A stretch of DNA of 64,000 nucleotides, taken from NCBI GenBank assembly GCA_963693365.1, contig CAVNZM010000014.1, forward strand, positions 5,394,001-5,458,000. The letters are read 5' to 3'. Position 1 is the first letter of the stretch, and each line of letters starts with the position of its first letter. The position numbers and the translations under genes were made by a program. Below are positions 1-26,113 of this stretch, in pieces. The DNA comes from Amoebidium appalachense. Lineage: Eukaryota > Ichthyosporea. The notes under the pieces are model-generated. The model was given only the letters and a program-made list of their open reading frames with translations, was not told the DNA's origin and did not search any database.

Positions 1-114
1 GAATGAGTTACTTTGAATATTTTCTGCCTTCTTGCTTGCTTTTGGATGGATAACTAGTCTGTGCATAAGCAAGGGGTGTTCGTGCACCAGCTGGCAGGCG
101 CACACGTGCACACA

Positions 115-146
<32 letters not shown>

Positions 147-829
147 CGCGCGCGAGCATGCGGGCACGAACATGTGCTGTGTGTATGTGTGGCAGTGTGC
201 GCAAGTGCATGTGCGTGAGCATGTGAGTGTGTAGGGGGGGAGGATGCAGGGGGGGAGAAGGGGGGGGGGGGGGGGGGGGGCATGTGATAGCGTATATGTG
301 TGTGCGCCCCTGCAAGTGCCTTTGCGCACATGTGTATATTTGTATGTATGCACAATGTGCGTGTGTGTATATGTAGGTAGCTTGGGTGTGCATGTAGGTT
401 GCTTGGGCGCACATGTGTGCTAGAGAATGTGAGATGCAGGTTGTACATAAAAGTGTGCGTAGGCCTGCCTGTGTGTGTGTGTAGGAGTGTGCCTGATTGC
501 CTATGGAAGCACACTTGTGTCTGTGAACGTCCGAGTACAGATGAATGCATGTGCTTGTTCAGATGTATGCAGGTGCTTGTACAATGTGTGCATGTGGTTG
601 ATGTGCCTTCTTACAGTTTAAAGATATCTTCAAACACATGCCTGACCTGCCATAGAATGCACGTTTACTTGTGCTAGTCCCCTTATTCTCGTGTGGCTAT
701 TGCAACGAACAAGACACACAAACACACTTACATACACATGCGTGCTTATGTGCACACACGCGTGCATGCCCACGTACACTGCACACACATGCAATCGCCC
801 GTGCATGGGCACGCGCGCACACACACACA

Positions 830-904
<75 letters not shown>

Positions 905-994
905 CACGCACACGTGTACACTACCCACACATGTACACTCGCCCACAAACACACACGTGCATGCATGTGGCGCGGCACGTGCGCGCGCGAGAAC

Positions 995-1090
<96 letters not shown>

Positions 1091-1173
1091 CGCATATTAC
1101 ATATGCACTCACGTTTTTAGTGATTGTGTATGAACACAAAGATTTTTTTTGGTTCTGACCATATTCGATACAG
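1..1173. repeat. TG- and CA-rich microsatellite region upstream of the first CHAF1A exon
   Basis: TG-rich sequence fills about 115-600, with a G-run near 260-280. It switches to CA-rich sequence from about 820, with a long pure (CA)n at about 998-1086. I see no exon here. Open frames in this stretch encode only Cys-Val or His-Thr repeats. It is probably intron or upstream sequence of CHAF1A, because the first recognised exon starts in mid-codon. Confidence 0.7.
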
Positions 1174-11174
<10,001 letters not shown>

Positions 11175-11187
11175 GTATGTTGCATCC

Positions 11188-11257
<70 letters not shown>

Positions 11258-11354
11258 ACACACACCACCACACTTGGCCCATTCCCATTCCAACATACAC
11301 ACTCGCTCCCTCATTCCCTCACTCACTCACACTGCACAATCGAGCCCCTCCTAG

Positions 11355-11520
11355 TTCTCCCATAATCGAAAACGAGGCAGCTAGTCTAAGAATGACCCCC
11401 TGGCTGCAAACAGAGCACATGCATAGACAAAACGGCACTAATAACCTTTACATCGAACACGTATTTAGACTCCCTTTCTTGATATGTGAGCGTTCACTTG
11501 ATTTGCGGTGCATAAACTGA
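11355..11520 (+). CDS. CHAF1A: Possible last exon of CHAF1A (tentative)
   Basis: After the GTATGT donor at 11175, the next in-phase acceptor is CTCCTAG at 11345-11354. Reading on with the AC left from the previous exon gives about 55 codons ending in TGA at 11518-11520. The peptide (SPIIENEAASLRMTPWLQTE and beyond) has no similarity I recognise, and CAF-1 C-termini are variable. The true last exon may be elsewhere. An AATAAA lies at 12417-12422. Confidence 0.3.
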
Positions 11521-13179
<1,659 letters not shown>

Positions 13180-14011
13180 ATTTATGTGTATGTGTGTGTG
13201 TATGTATGTTGTGCGGGGTTGCACACACCGGTGTCTACTTTTCTTCCTACTGTTTTTCTCTCCACACACTTCATCTGTCCAACTTCTGCATAACCCCTCT
13301 CATAGCTATAGACACACTTCACACATTGCGTTACGCGCACGCATGCACACACCGCTCTGTTGGCGACAGCTCCCTTGGAACCCATGCGGCATGTTACCCG
13401 CCGGCGTAACATAACTCGGACTATCGATTTGGCTTTTTTCAAGCCCAAAGCAATGGGTGATACCATATTTCTGGCTGACATCCGAGGGCATAGCTTTCCG
13501 TTCGAAGACGTTAAAGTTCCGCCCTAGTAAGCGTGTTACTACCCTGCGGCGTGGGTCAAATCTCATATTTTCCCCTCTGATTGCGAATTCTGCGGCCTTC
13601 GGGACTTAATTCTTTTCAGCTGGTGTGGTATGTTAGCCAGGGAAGTATCGACTTAGGTAGCGACGGGGGAGCTTCCTAGAAGCCCGGTCTCCTGAGTTCC
13701 TATCTATATTTTTCTTGCTTCTGCTTACTGCTGCAACTTTAACCCCCGGCCTTTCCCACTGCCCTTGCCTGCATAAGCAACCCTGCTCGTCTCTGATCCA
13801 GACGGGTGACCTACCCATGTTCAAGTGAAACAGTATCTGAGTTGGGTTTCGTTAACGAGGTGAATAGGTCGAAACTCGGGTACTGTGGATGACGTGGGCC
13901 CCCCCTGAGGATGGGCTCTGCTTATTATGCATACTCTTTATGTATGGCTTGCATTCTGCATCATGTTATCCGTTTGTTCTTGTGTACTTCGTACTTTTTG
14001 ATGCATTCAAA
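13180..14011 (+). repeat. CTE element, long copy
   Basis: About 830 nt, near-identical over its whole length to 46791-47632. Landmarks: TTGTGCGGGGTTGCACA, CGGCATGTTACCCGCCGGCG, GGGACTTAATTCTTTTCAGC, TACTGCTGCAACTTTAACCC, GGTCGAAACTC (13867-13877, resembling a Pol III B box), and the 3' end GTGTACTTCGTACT then ATGCATTCAAA, followed by a C-tract. No open frame resembles a transposase or reverse transcriptase, so it is non-autonomous or a structured non-coding element. Confidence 0.85.
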
Positions 14012-14084
14012 CCCCCCCCCCCCCCCCCCCCAACCCTACTTCCCTGTTTCCCTCTCTCACACTCTTTCTGTCTCTCCTCTCGGC

Positions 14085-14604
14085 ACACAAAGGTTTCTGG
14101 AAGGCGACTATTCGATCAACAACTGTAGGGGATTTGGTTTGTCCACCTTTATTACACTGAGCACTTGTTTTAGCAACAAAATATGAGCGACCGAGATTCG
14201 CATAATGACGTACTGCGCAAGCTGCACCGTTTTCTTCTTAGATACAAGTGCGCAAAGCTCTCACTATCCCTTAAGATATGCTTTCATGCATGCTGGGTGG
14301 GTGGTCGCCCAGAACAATTACCTCGGCCATAGGTATAGTGCCATAGCAGCATGGGTGGAGTTTTATTGTGAGACCACTGGCTGCTAAAATTCATTATAAA
14401 ATAGAGGGGGTTACCTTCACATTCTCGTTGGCTATAAATGAGGTTGAAAAAAAAATTAAACGTGCTTGACTCATTGGTAATCAAGCGAATCGAATCATGT
14501 TGGACTATAGATTGTCCCCAGTGGCACTTGTGCCCGTATAGCTAAATCATGATGTACTGGCTTAGACCGTTGAAAAACTTCGAGGTAAAATGTGCAAACG
14601 CAGT

Positions 14605-14610
<6 letters not shown>
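14085..14610 (+). repeat. R600 repeat, forward copy
   Basis: Shares ordered blocks with 15205-15750 and 18735-19235: ACAAAGGTTTCTGGA, TGTTTTAGCAACA, TGAGCGACC, GTGCGCAAAGC, GGGTGGGTGGTCGCCCA, TGTGCCCGT and AAATGTGCAAA. No protein relationship recognised; open frames in it are short. It runs directly into G and C tracts. Confidence 0.75.
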
Positions 14611-14651
<41 letters not shown>

Positions 14652-14702
14652 CTAAAGTCAACGACAAAGATCTACCAGACACCCCCCTCCCCCCCTCCCC
14701 CC

Positions 14703-14809
<107 letters not shown>

Positions 14810-14869
14810 AAAAAGGAAAAAAAAAAAAAAAAGGAACCAAAAAAACAAACCACACCGTGACCGGCTGGC

Positions 14870-15060
14870 CCAACCACTTACTCCGCAAAAACATTCGTTC
14901 CTCTCTCTGCTCCTTCTGTTGATTGCTTTGCAGTGAAGAAGAGTCTAATTTGACACGTCCAATCGGTTAATTCTGCAGCCTCCTTGAGTGACTGTAAGTG
15001 AAACCCCCCCCCTCCCTCCCCCTCCCCCCCCCCCCCCCCCCCCCCCGGGACCCCCTGGCG
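14870..15060 (-). repeat. R600 fragment, inverted orientation
   Basis: Contains CCTTCTGTTGATTGCTTT and GTGAAGAAGAGTC, the same words that end the inverted copies near 16860-16930 and 20370-20420. Ends in a C-tract. Confidence 0.5.
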
Positions 15061-15204
15061 CAAGGCTTCTGTACATGCGCCAAATAAAGGCTTCTTATTT
15101 TGATTAAAAAAGGGAAAGTACCAAAAATAAACGGGAAAGTAGAATTCAAAGGCGGGCACACACTTTTTGTTTCCCGGTCATCCCCTCTTTCCCTTTTTCT
15201 GTAC

Positions 15205-15750
15205 CTCCTCTCTGTACACAAAGGTTTCTGGAGCATGGCCAATAGATGTGCATTGATCCCAATGATTTCTCGAGTAACAACTGAGTGAATATGGTTCTTC
15301 CAACTTTTATCATAATATAGCTCCACCGCACATTTATCAAACTTGTTTTAGCAACACACTGTGAGCGACCTAAATAGCATAATGGCACTGCACAAGCACC
15401 ATATTTGTGATAGACACTAGTGCGCAAAGCCCTCACTATTCCTTTGGAAAGGCTTGCATGCACGCTGGGTGGGTGGTCGCTCAAATAACAACTATCTCAA
15501 CCATGGGTAGTGGAGCAGTAGCGTGGCAAGAGTTTGATTGCGGGACGGGTTTGACTGCAGGTTTCTTGTTGGTTGAAAAATAATGAAATGTGCCTGCCTT
15601 GTCCGTTCAAATAATGCGAATCATGCTCGACGATAGATTGTGTGCATGCGCATAGTCCTTGTGCGCACATGTAGCTATTTGTGCTGTGGCTTTGGAAAAA
15701 GAAGCTTGAAGGAGGAAGGGAAATGTGCAAAAGCTGTACATCCCCCTCCC
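15205..15750 (+). repeat. R600 repeat, forward copy
   Basis: Has the same landmark order as the copy at 14085: ACAAAGGTTTCTGGAGCATG, TTGTTTTAGCAACACA, TGAGCGACCT, AATGGCACTGCACAAGCACC, GTGCGCAAAGCCCTCACTAT, GGGTGGGTGGTCGC, AGTTTGATTGCGGGACGG and AAATGTGCAAAAG. Confidence 0.75.
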
Positions 15751-15778
15751 CCCAACCCTCTCCTTCGACTCCACCCCC

Positions 15779-15781
<3 letters not shown>

Positions 15782-15830
<49 letters not shown>

Positions 15831-15834
15831 AGAG

Positions 15835-15865
<31 letters not shown>

Positions 15866-16160
15866 TCTTTCTCTTTCTCTCTCTCTCCCTTTCTCCCCCT
15901 CTCTCCCCCTCTCTCCCTCTCCCCCCCCACCCCCACCTCTCCCTCTCTCTCCTTCTCTTCTCTCTCTCTCACCCCTTTCTCTCTCCCCCCCCCCCTCAAG
16001 ATCTCCCTCTCTCCCTCTCTCCCTCTCTCTCTCCCTGGGCACCCCCTCCCCTCGTCCCCTTTGCACACTCGGGCACGCGCGCACACACGCACGGCACACA
16101 CACGGCACACACACACACACACAACGAACCAACAAACACAAACAAGCGCCCGCCTGCACG
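15782..16160. repeat. (CT)n and (CA)n low-complexity block
   Basis: CT-rich repeats at about 15782-16040, then CA-rich sequence, sitting between two R600 copies. No gene seen. Confidence 0.8.
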
Positions 16161-16257
16161 TGTGCACATACACACAAATACACACTTAAACACGCGCGCG
16201 CGCACACACGTACACCAGTGACATGCAGACACAGAAAAAAAAAAGGTGTGTGTGTGT

Positions 16258-16291
<34 letters not shown>

Positions 16292-16359
16292 GACAATCCT
16301 CCAGACACACATTGGTCCTCCCCTCCCCTCCCCCCTCCCCCCCTCCCTGGGGACCATAC

Positions 16360-17000
16360 CTCACACTCCACCCTTTCTCTTCTCACAAACCTCAACCTTC
16401 TCAAGGTACTATTAGCATATTGGTGATGAGAGGTATGTGTAGCTTCCACTGCAGCTATGGGCACATACCGTGCTGCAATTTCTGTCCCACAATCAAAGAT
16501 CATAACCCGTTTTGCTAATCTTTCCCGTCGCTGAAACCATTATGGCTGAGCAACCGTCCAGTTATGATGCAAGGTGCGCCTCGATGTGAGGGCTATGCAG
16601 TGAGCTCATTGTGCTCATGGTCGTATTCTGTTTGCCCATTTGGTGCATTGCTGAAGTGTCCAAGTCGTATGAGCATAACCCCCCCCCCCCCCCCCCCCCC
16701 CCCCTCCCCCCCCCCCCCCCAAAAAAAAAAATGAAGAAGAAGAAAGAAAGAAGAAAGTAGAACAAGTAGAAAAACCAAACCGGGAAAAAAATTCATGCAC
16801 ACTCGCTGCCACCCGTCGACTAAAAGAAACAATACAAAGTGTTCTATTATATCTCTTCCATCTCCTTCTGTCGATTTTTTTCCATTGGCCAAAGAGTCGT
16901 CAATTTTTTTCCAGTGACGAAGAGTCAAACCTTAAAAGCGAATGAATTTGCAGTTTTTTCCCTTGCCAATGACCGTGTCTTTTTCATGCGCTATTTATTG
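16360..17000 (-). repeat. R600 repeat, inverted copy with internal C-run/A-run
   Basis: Shares CTTCTCACAAACC, GGTGATGAGA, GCACATACCGTGCTGCA, TGTCCCACAATCAA, TGCTGAAGTG, AATTCATGCACACTCGCTG and GTGTCTTTTTCATGCG with the copy at 19915. A C-run then A-run (about 16680-16731) interrupts both copies at the same place. The reverse complement of TGTCCCACAATCAA matches the TTGATTGTGGGACGG block of forward copies. Confidence 0.7.
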
Positions 17001-17223
17001 TAACGGTTTAGTAGCCGGTGCAAAATAAGACAGAAAAGCAGATCATAAAACCAACAAATCAATGCCATCAGTAGGCTACAACAGCCCAACACAATGAAAT
17101 GCACAGCAAAGCAGTCCCCGGGCCAGTCCCCCCCCCCCCCCACACACACACACATACACACACACCCTTTCCCACCAGAACCTTCCACATGTGCCTTCCC
17201 CCCCCCTCCCCTCCCCGCCCTCC

Positions 17224-17254
<31 letters not shown>

Positions 17255-17400
17255 AACTTGATGATCATGGTGATGATATATATATATATAAGTCATATAT
17301 ATACTATATCTATATATATATATATGGGGAGGGGGGAGGGGAGGGGGGGGAGGGGGGGGAGGGCAATATATGTATATATCATCATGATGTATTTTTCATG
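17255..17400. repeat. (TA)n with flanking inverted arms
   Basis: TGATGATATATATATATA near 17270-17290 and TATATATCATCATGATG near 17373-17392 are nearly reverse-complementary around AT and G-rich sequence, so the stretch can fold back on itself. Confidence 0.55.
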
Positions 17401-17639
17401 ACATTATTGAGGGGATAAAACAAAAGTCAGCAAAAGGAACCGAAAAAAATAAAAGGCTTAACCCCTAAAACCAACTAGCTTGAGCTTTGAGCACCCCCTC
17501 CCCCCCCCCCTCCCCTCCTCCCAAGTTCTCCCCACCAATATATACTATGATCTATATCATGATATATATAATGTTAGTAATAATAATAATACCAACTACC
17601 CTTCATTCCACCAAACCTTCAGTTACTGCATAACACCAC

Positions 17640-17899
17640 CTCAAATTCTGGCAATCCAGTTTCCACTATATGTTCCATTATAGTCACGTGTCACTTTGCC
17701 AATCTTTCCCACAATCTCGTTACAAAAATCCCCCTAAATAATTACCATGCCTTGGTGAAACTTTTCTTGGGGCAGCCTTGCAGCAACAATAGAACATGCA
17801 CTTCACCAAGCCATTGCATGACGATTTGGTGGCACCTGCAGGTCGGTGTACCCCTTGCCCCCGTTTTTACATTGCTGAAGTATGTAAGATGCACTGACA

Positions 17900-17936
<37 letters not shown>

Positions 17937-18130
17937 CGCACCATGTCTTCAGGTTACACACAGCGAATTAATTTCCCACATTCTCTTTCATTCCCTCTCC
18001 GCTGCTGTTACCTGTTTTCCTTGCCCAGAAGAGTTCAAACGTCCAGCCTGAGGTGTCCAACAGCGTCCCACGTTGATTGACTCATTTTCATGCCGTCATT
18101 TCTTGAGACTATAGTTACAGGTGCAGTAGT
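17640..18130 (-). repeat. R600 repeat, inverted copy (second subfamily)
   Basis: Shares ATGCCTTGGTG, AAACTTTTCTTGGGGCA, CACCAAGCCATTG and CATTGCTGAAG with the copy at 25790-26230, with a C-run at about 17902-17935 at the matching position. TTTTCATGC follows, as in other inverted copies. Confidence 0.65.
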
Positions 18131-18734
18131 GCAGCATGGTGGAGTAAAATCAGAACAATGTTTATAACGCTTTGTTACCCTTTTCATACGCCGTACGCGT
18201 GCCTACACCTACCTTAAGTCTATACAAGTCTTTACAAGATGGCTCAGATGCATATTTGACTCGTGATCCTCGCCCACTAGTAATTTAAAAAAAAGTATCT
18301 GCTCCACGGGATGTTTTGTGTGCAAGTGCTTGGGGTTAAGGTCACCAGGTGCCGACATATCATTTAGACTATTTGATATTTAAGTGCGGGCTTCGTGAGA
18401 AAAGGTGGCCTGAGGAGAGCATAAGGTAGAAAGATTATGGATCCCTCTACTATAGGTGCCAACATGACACCTATGCATGTTCCGACTTGGAGTCATTGAA
18501 AAGCAACCTAGTTGCGCCCATCCCTTTCTATAAACCCCTCATACTTTCTTCTTCTTCGAAACCACACCCCTTGCTGAGCACACACACGCGCGCGCGCACA
18601 CACACACACACGCACGCGCGCGCACACACGCACACGTACTGCGTTTATAAAACCACGTGCAAACACACCCTTTCTCTTTTTGAGTCTCGCCTCCCCTTCC
18701 TCCTCACTCCTGCCCCTCCTCTGCCCCGGTTTCT

Positions 18735-19235
18735 TTTTCTGTACACAGAGCTTAAGAGTTCTAGAAAATGGCTATTCGACCCAAGGCTGTAGTCATTTTA
18801 CTAAGGTTCGTCCCGCCATTGTTACAATGGATTGAGCAACACACCGTAAGAGCGACCTGAAAATGGCACTGCACAAGCACCATTTTTGTCTTTGATACAT
18901 GTGCTCAAAGCCCTCGCAATATTGTGAGGCACAAGCATGTGCATGCACACTAAGTGGGTGGTCGCCCAGATTGACAATTACCCCAACCATAGATATGTAG
19001 CTCAATGCTGTGTACACAAAATTTGATTGTGGGACGGTTTTGGCTGCAGCTTACTGTGTTTTCACGGAAGGCTTTGGTTTTGAATGAGGGTTAAAAAAAA
19101 AGGAAACGTGCCTGGCTCACCGGTTCAAGCATGTTGGACTTGATTGTGTGCCCTTCTAGTTGTGCCCGTCTAGCTGTTTGTGATGTGGCTTGGGACAAAG
19201 AAGAAACTTGTGACGAAATGTGCAAAAGTAATGAA
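18735..19235 (+). repeat. R600 repeat, forward copy
   Basis: Shares TCTGTACACA, GGCTATTCGACC, GAGCGACCTGAAAATGGCAC, GCACAAGCACCATTTTTGT, GTGGGTGGTCGCCCAGATTG, TTTGATTGTGGGACGG and AAATGTGCAAAAGT with the copies at 14085 and 15205. Ends in a C-tract. Confidence 0.75.
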
Positions 19236-19580
19236 CCCCCCTCCCTCCCCCTCCCCCCCCCCCCCCCCCCCTGCCACCAAACACCCCACCCCACCTAACC
19301 ACACACACACACACACACACACACACATGCACGCACACACGTACGCGCGCATGCACGCACGCACTTATGCACACGGACATATACACACACACACCATGAA
19401 AATGCACACAAACACACAGACGCACACAGAAGCCGTACAAACATACATAAACACACACACACACGAGAGCCTCCGGGGAGAGAGAGGGAGAGGGAGGGTG
19501 GGAGGGAGAGAGGGAGGGAGAGAGGGAGGTCGGAAGGAGGGCGGGAGGGAGGGAGGGGGGGACGGAGGGAGGGATGGAGG

Positions 19581-19618
<38 letters not shown>

Positions 19619-19844
19619 ACTTGACTGGTGAAACGTTAACACAAACACCACTGAAAGAAAAAGGTGGGTGGTGGTGGTGGGGGGGGGGGGGGGGGGGAGG
19701 GGGGGGGGGGGGAGAGAGAGAGAGAGAGGGAGAGAGAAAGAGAGGGAAAGTATAACGAAACTAGAGGCAATGAAACAATCAGCTAAACACCAGTCGATCC
19801 CTGCCCCTTCCCCCCTCACCCCTTCCCTCCCTTCCCCCCCCCCT

Positions 19845-19883
<39 letters not shown>

Positions 19884-19914
19884 AAAAAAAAAAAAAATTC
19901 CCTTCCCCAAACTC

Positions 19915-20219
19915 CATCTTTCCCTTCTCTTATCACAAACCACAACGTAGTACCCTCAAAGGTACTACCTGCACATAGGTGATGAGACATATGTGTGCCT
20001 CACCTAATGGTGTTCCAGTTTCACTGCAGCTACGGGCGCATACCGTGCTGCAGATTTCTGTCCCACAATCAAGATCATAACCATATTGCTAATGCGTTCC
20101 GTGGGTGGGAACATTTTTGGTTGGGCAACCATACAACCAAAGTGCAAAACACACCTCAATATGAGGTCTGTGCATTCAAATTCTTTCAAGGCAGGTTGCC
20201 CGTTTAGTTTGATACTGAA

Positions 20220-20260
<41 letters not shown>

Positions 20261-20510
20261 AAAAAAAAAAAAAAAGGAAAAAAAAAGAAAAGGAAAACAA
20301 ATCATGCACACTCACTAGCCCACCCACCTACTACAACGCACAAAAAATAGATGCTCTTTGTTTCCTCTGAGACTCCTTTCTTCTTCTGTTAACTGGTTTT
20401 CATTGAAGAAGAGTCCATTTTTTTTTAAATTCCAAGAATGATTTGCAGCTTCTTTGCCAATGATTCGTGTCTTTTTTCATGCGGTCTTTATTGCTTAGTA
20501 GCGTGTTCTC
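19915..20510 (-). repeat. R600 repeat, inverted copy with C-run/A-run
   Basis: Pairs block by block with 16360-17000: CTTATCACAAACCACAAC, GGTGATGAGACATATGTGTG, GCATACCGTGCTGCAGATTT, CTGTCCCACAATCAAGATCA, GATACTGAAGTG, the C-run and A-run (20222-20274), AATCATGCACACTCACTAG, and CGTGTCTTTTTTCATGCGG. Confidence 0.7.
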
Positions 20511-20699
20511 TCCCTGAAGTCTTAGCTTTTGCGCAGCCATGGCATGCATCGTAAGGGTTCTACAGAGTAGGTCAGATGCCCTTATGCACACCACATAACC
20601 CATCCTCAACCATCGAAGAAGGCATTACACAAGCTGCAGGGGACGTGTTTTTCTTCTTTCCCCCCACTTTTTTTTTTGTTTTTTTTTCCCCTTTGTTTT

Positions 20700-20850
<151 letters not shown>

Positions 20851-20859
20851 CAAAAACCC

Positions 20860-21530
20860 CCAGAGGCTCCGCCATACAGTGTGGGTCCAGCCTTGTTGTA
20901 TAAATCAACTTCATGATAAAGTAAAAGAACTTCTATCAGGAAGTATTAGGAAGGGGTTATGTGATTTAACGTGATCGTATTAAATAACTTAGATATTGGT
21001 TCATTTTAGCAAAATACTAGGAGCGACCTCCCAATTCAAGGCGGCACTTCGCTGCAAGACAGGGCCTGCATGTTGGATGGTGAAATGGATGGTCTGGTCG
21101 CCCAACCAACCATATTCCAACCAGCTGCAACAAGAGCTGATATTTCTAAATTCATTGTGGGATATGGTCAATACCCCTCGACTTTCCGTTTCCGTTTATA
21201 GTTTTCTTATGTTTGAAAAGCGTTCCAGTGTCGTTGGGTCCTAGAAATTATTTTAAAGCTTTCACTTTTGATTCTCTTCAACCCTGTGGCATATCATACA
21301 AGAACGCAATATTCAACAATGTACTTCTAAAGACTTTGAGGTGATTAACTGTAGCCACAGGCTAGTAAAATGCCGTATTATAATTCAATATGGCATGGCT
21401 AGCCCACGGGCAGTACCTGGCCAATTTGTTGGCAAAATTCCTGGAAATTATGCACGTATGTATGTATAGTCCCGATGGGTTGTTATAACTCAACGACTTA
21501 GTTTTATACATCATTCCTTTTCCCCTTTTT
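20860..21530 (+). repeat. R600 repeat, forward copy, diverged subfamily
   Basis: Shares GACAGGGCCTGCATG, GGTCTGGTCGCCCA, CTCGACTTTCCGTTTCCGTT, GTGTCGTTGG and TATAGTCCCGATGGGT with 27625-28220. GAGCGACCT and the GGTCGCCCA word link it to the main R600 set. Confidence 0.65.
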
Positions 21531-22439
21531 TGATGGGGAGGGGGGGGGGGGGGGGGGGGGGGGGGAGAAGGGGGGGGGGGGGGGGGGGGGGGGGGAGGAC
21601 ACTCCCCACCAAAACACATACTAGGCAGGGCCGAGGAGCGGGAAAGGTGGAGGGGAGGGAGAGGGGGGGGGGGGGGGGGGGGGGAGGGGGGGGGGGGGGG
21701 GGGGTAGCGGCAGGGTCTGTTCATGACATGCTGGTGGTTTACATCGGCTATGAAAACAGTATTCCTTACCTTCAATTATCCAACCACCTAAGAACAGGTC
21801 TTATTTTTCTCCCCTCTGCTCGGGTTGCCTTTGCCCATACAACCATTGTCTGCTCTATTCTCTCCTCTCCTTTTCCGTTCGAGACAATGATTCAGAAAAT
21901 ATACTGTCCTAGATTTATGGCCGGATAAGGCACCTAACGACATAATACCAGTGTTCAGAAAAGGAGAAAAGATTCACCACACGTTCAAATCTTCGGTTAC
22001 GCTCGTGGTCTGCGAGGTCATATTTTCGCCCTTTTTACATCATATAGACGTCAAGGCCGCGCAAGTATAAATGCCGATCACATAACCCTTATATGACCTA
22101 CCCACTGGCGTGGTTGGGGTGAATACCCTGGGCAAAGTGTGTGCAAATAGTTAGGACTGTTTAAAGGTGTGTTAGCTTAGCTAATAATACCGTAGCACCC
22201 TAGCTAGAGTACTGTCGGTGCTGGGTGGAAGACGGTAGTTTCCCCTGAGGGCTCAAGGGGTCTTTCCGGGAACAAAACGGGATTTTTTTAAAAAAAAAAG
22301 TTGCCTTTATACGACCAGAAGCCTGCCCCCCCTTCCCCCCCTCCCTCCCTCCCTCCACCCCAACATCCTACTTCTGCCACCCCCCCTTTCCCCTAACAAA
22401 AAATATTTATCACTGACTACACGGATAAAAAAAAAATAA

Positions 22440-23330
<891 letters not shown>

Positions 23331-23814
23331 TCACACCCTCCCTACTCCCCCCCTCCCCCCCCCCCCCCCCCCCCCCCCACCACACACACACACCCCTTTC
23401 CCTCCGGAAACTTCTATAATTCAAAAGAAAACGTACTCAGGACTAAAATCACGGTATAGTCAGCAGTTATCATTCTTAACATGTCCAATATCCAAAAAGG
23501 AAAAAAAGGAGGTCACCAGATGATTAGAGCTTTGGTTTCAGTCAATGGCATTGCCGTTGACGTCATATTTCGTCCTTTTACATCATGTGTACGTCAGTGC
23601 CCAAGGATACCGTGCCAAACATTTCCGCTTTACTATTAGAAAATTGCTCCCCCCCATCCTTCTCCTCCTTCCTTCCTCCCCTTCCCACGCAATAATAATT
23701 AAATATTATATAAATAAAAACAAGAGTAGAAATCAACACATCTACTGAAACAACAACCGTGTAACGGTCACTACCAGATTTCGAGGGCCTTCATTTCAAT
23801 TCTTTTTTTGTAGG

Positions 23815-24096
23815 AGAAGGAAATCCTTCAGCTGAAGCAAAGCCACTTAATCTGAAGCCATACACGGACATTTCCTGGCAATGGCTTTCTCAGCTCTACT
23901 AGATAGCAGCCCATCCCTCCCCCTCCCCCCCCCCCCCCCCTTCCCCCCCCCTCCCCCCCCCCCCTCCCCCACCCCCCCCCTCCCCCTCCCCCCACCCCCC
24001 CCCCCCAAAAAAAAAACAAAAACAAAAAAAACATCTATCCACATACACACACCGTTATACACACACACGCACGCACGCACGCACGCACGCACACAC

Positions 24097-24140
<44 letters not shown>

Positions 24141-24510
24141 TCACACTCACTCGCTCGTTCTCTCCCCCCCTCTCCCCCCCCCCCCCCCCCCCTCTCTCTC
24201 TCTCTCTTTGTTGCATCACCACCGTGTTCCTCTACCCTCAAACAAACTCTTCTACCGGATTATCACATAATCCAGTCAACAACTGTTTTCTCTCAGTATG
24301 TACAGCTGTGCTGGATAGGCTGTTTTTGGGCGTTACGGTCTCATACATGATGCATTATGCACCTTGCACCTCACACAACCGGTGGAGGTCTGTGCAGTCT
24401 CATGAACCGCCAGTGTGTTGCCACGACATGTTGCTGAAGTCTACACCATGTATGAACACAACAAACACTGAAACTAAAAACCAAAAACCATGATTGCCAT
24501 TAGTACTGTA
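23815..24510 (-). repeat. R600-related composite unit, second copy
   Basis: The order is a unique block with CATTTCCTGGC and TTTCTCAGCTC, C-runs, an A-rich bridge, (CA)n, a short (CT)n, TTGCATCACCACCGTGT, ACAGCTGTGCTGGATAGGC and TTGCTGAAGTCTACACC. This mirrors 22440-23330 block for block. Confidence 0.6.
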
Positions 24511-24949
24511 CGTGACGTACCTCAACGAAATCCAGTCCACTATATTGGAATCGGTCTCACGCTACCCGGGAATGGTTGGCAAGGTCCTTCTGCTTTTATT
24601 TGGCGATATTTCTCCACGAAGTAGTGAGAAAGAAATCATTAGTTGAATAAAATAATATTTTTGCAACTACCCTAGGACCAAAACTTGAGTTATTGCTCCT
24701 ACTACTAGTAACATAACTTGAAAGGGCGCAGAAACGGCCCTGTCCCTCCCCCCCACTCCCCCCTCCCCTTCCTGCCCTTCCCCCCGCCCTGACTTCCCCA
24801 TAAAATGTCCGCACACACAACCAGACTTCCAGACCGTATGGGTTATGAGACAGGCAGTTCAAGTTGTATGAAACCAAAAGGTGGTGCCGGGAAGGGGGGA
24901 GGTTTCCCTCATTCGAACCCCGGCCCTCCTCTCCGACTCTCTCTCTCTC

Positions 24950-25290
<341 letters not shown>

Positions 25291-25493
25291 GAAAGAGTGG
25301 TGGGGAATTCGGTGCCTAGTCATGAGCCGGCATGATTGTACCTTTACTGGAGCTCCTCACACTTTTTCAGGCTTTTTATTAGGAACTCTAAGCTTTTGAT
25401 TCGCTGAAAACTTTAATATCACGTAAAAGGGCTAAGGGAGATTACCAGGTTCCATGCGACAGGCTCCGCGGGCACGTGTAGAACACACAGTCA

Positions 25494-25789
<296 letters not shown>

Positions 25790-25790
<1 letters not shown>

Positions 25791-26059
25791 TTCAATCCAC
25801 CGAAACCAAATTTAATTTACAGAATATCCAATGCCAATGCTTTACATTACCAAAACTGTCCCACAACCGATTGTACATAGCCTGGTTGAGATGCCTTCGT
25901 GGCTGGGTAAAACTTCTCTTGGGGTAACCGCGCAACGAAAATGCAATGTGCACATCACCCAGCCATTGAGTGCTCTGCAAGGACGCTGGACACAGTCTTG
26001 GCCCCCATTTCACATTGCTGAAGAATCTTAGTCACACACGTCTGCCCCCTTCCCCCCCT

Positions 26060-26113
<54 letters not shown>

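Noticed and set aside
671-1158. Overlapping long open frames of His-Thr or Cys-Val repeats, here and at many other CA/TG arrays
   Set aside because: They are translations of dinucleotide repeats, which are open in several frames; no complex sequence or homologue.
13200-14390. Short open frames in the CTE and R600 repeats as protein genes
   Set aside because: They recur only as parts of repeat copies, are broken differently in each copy and match no known family.
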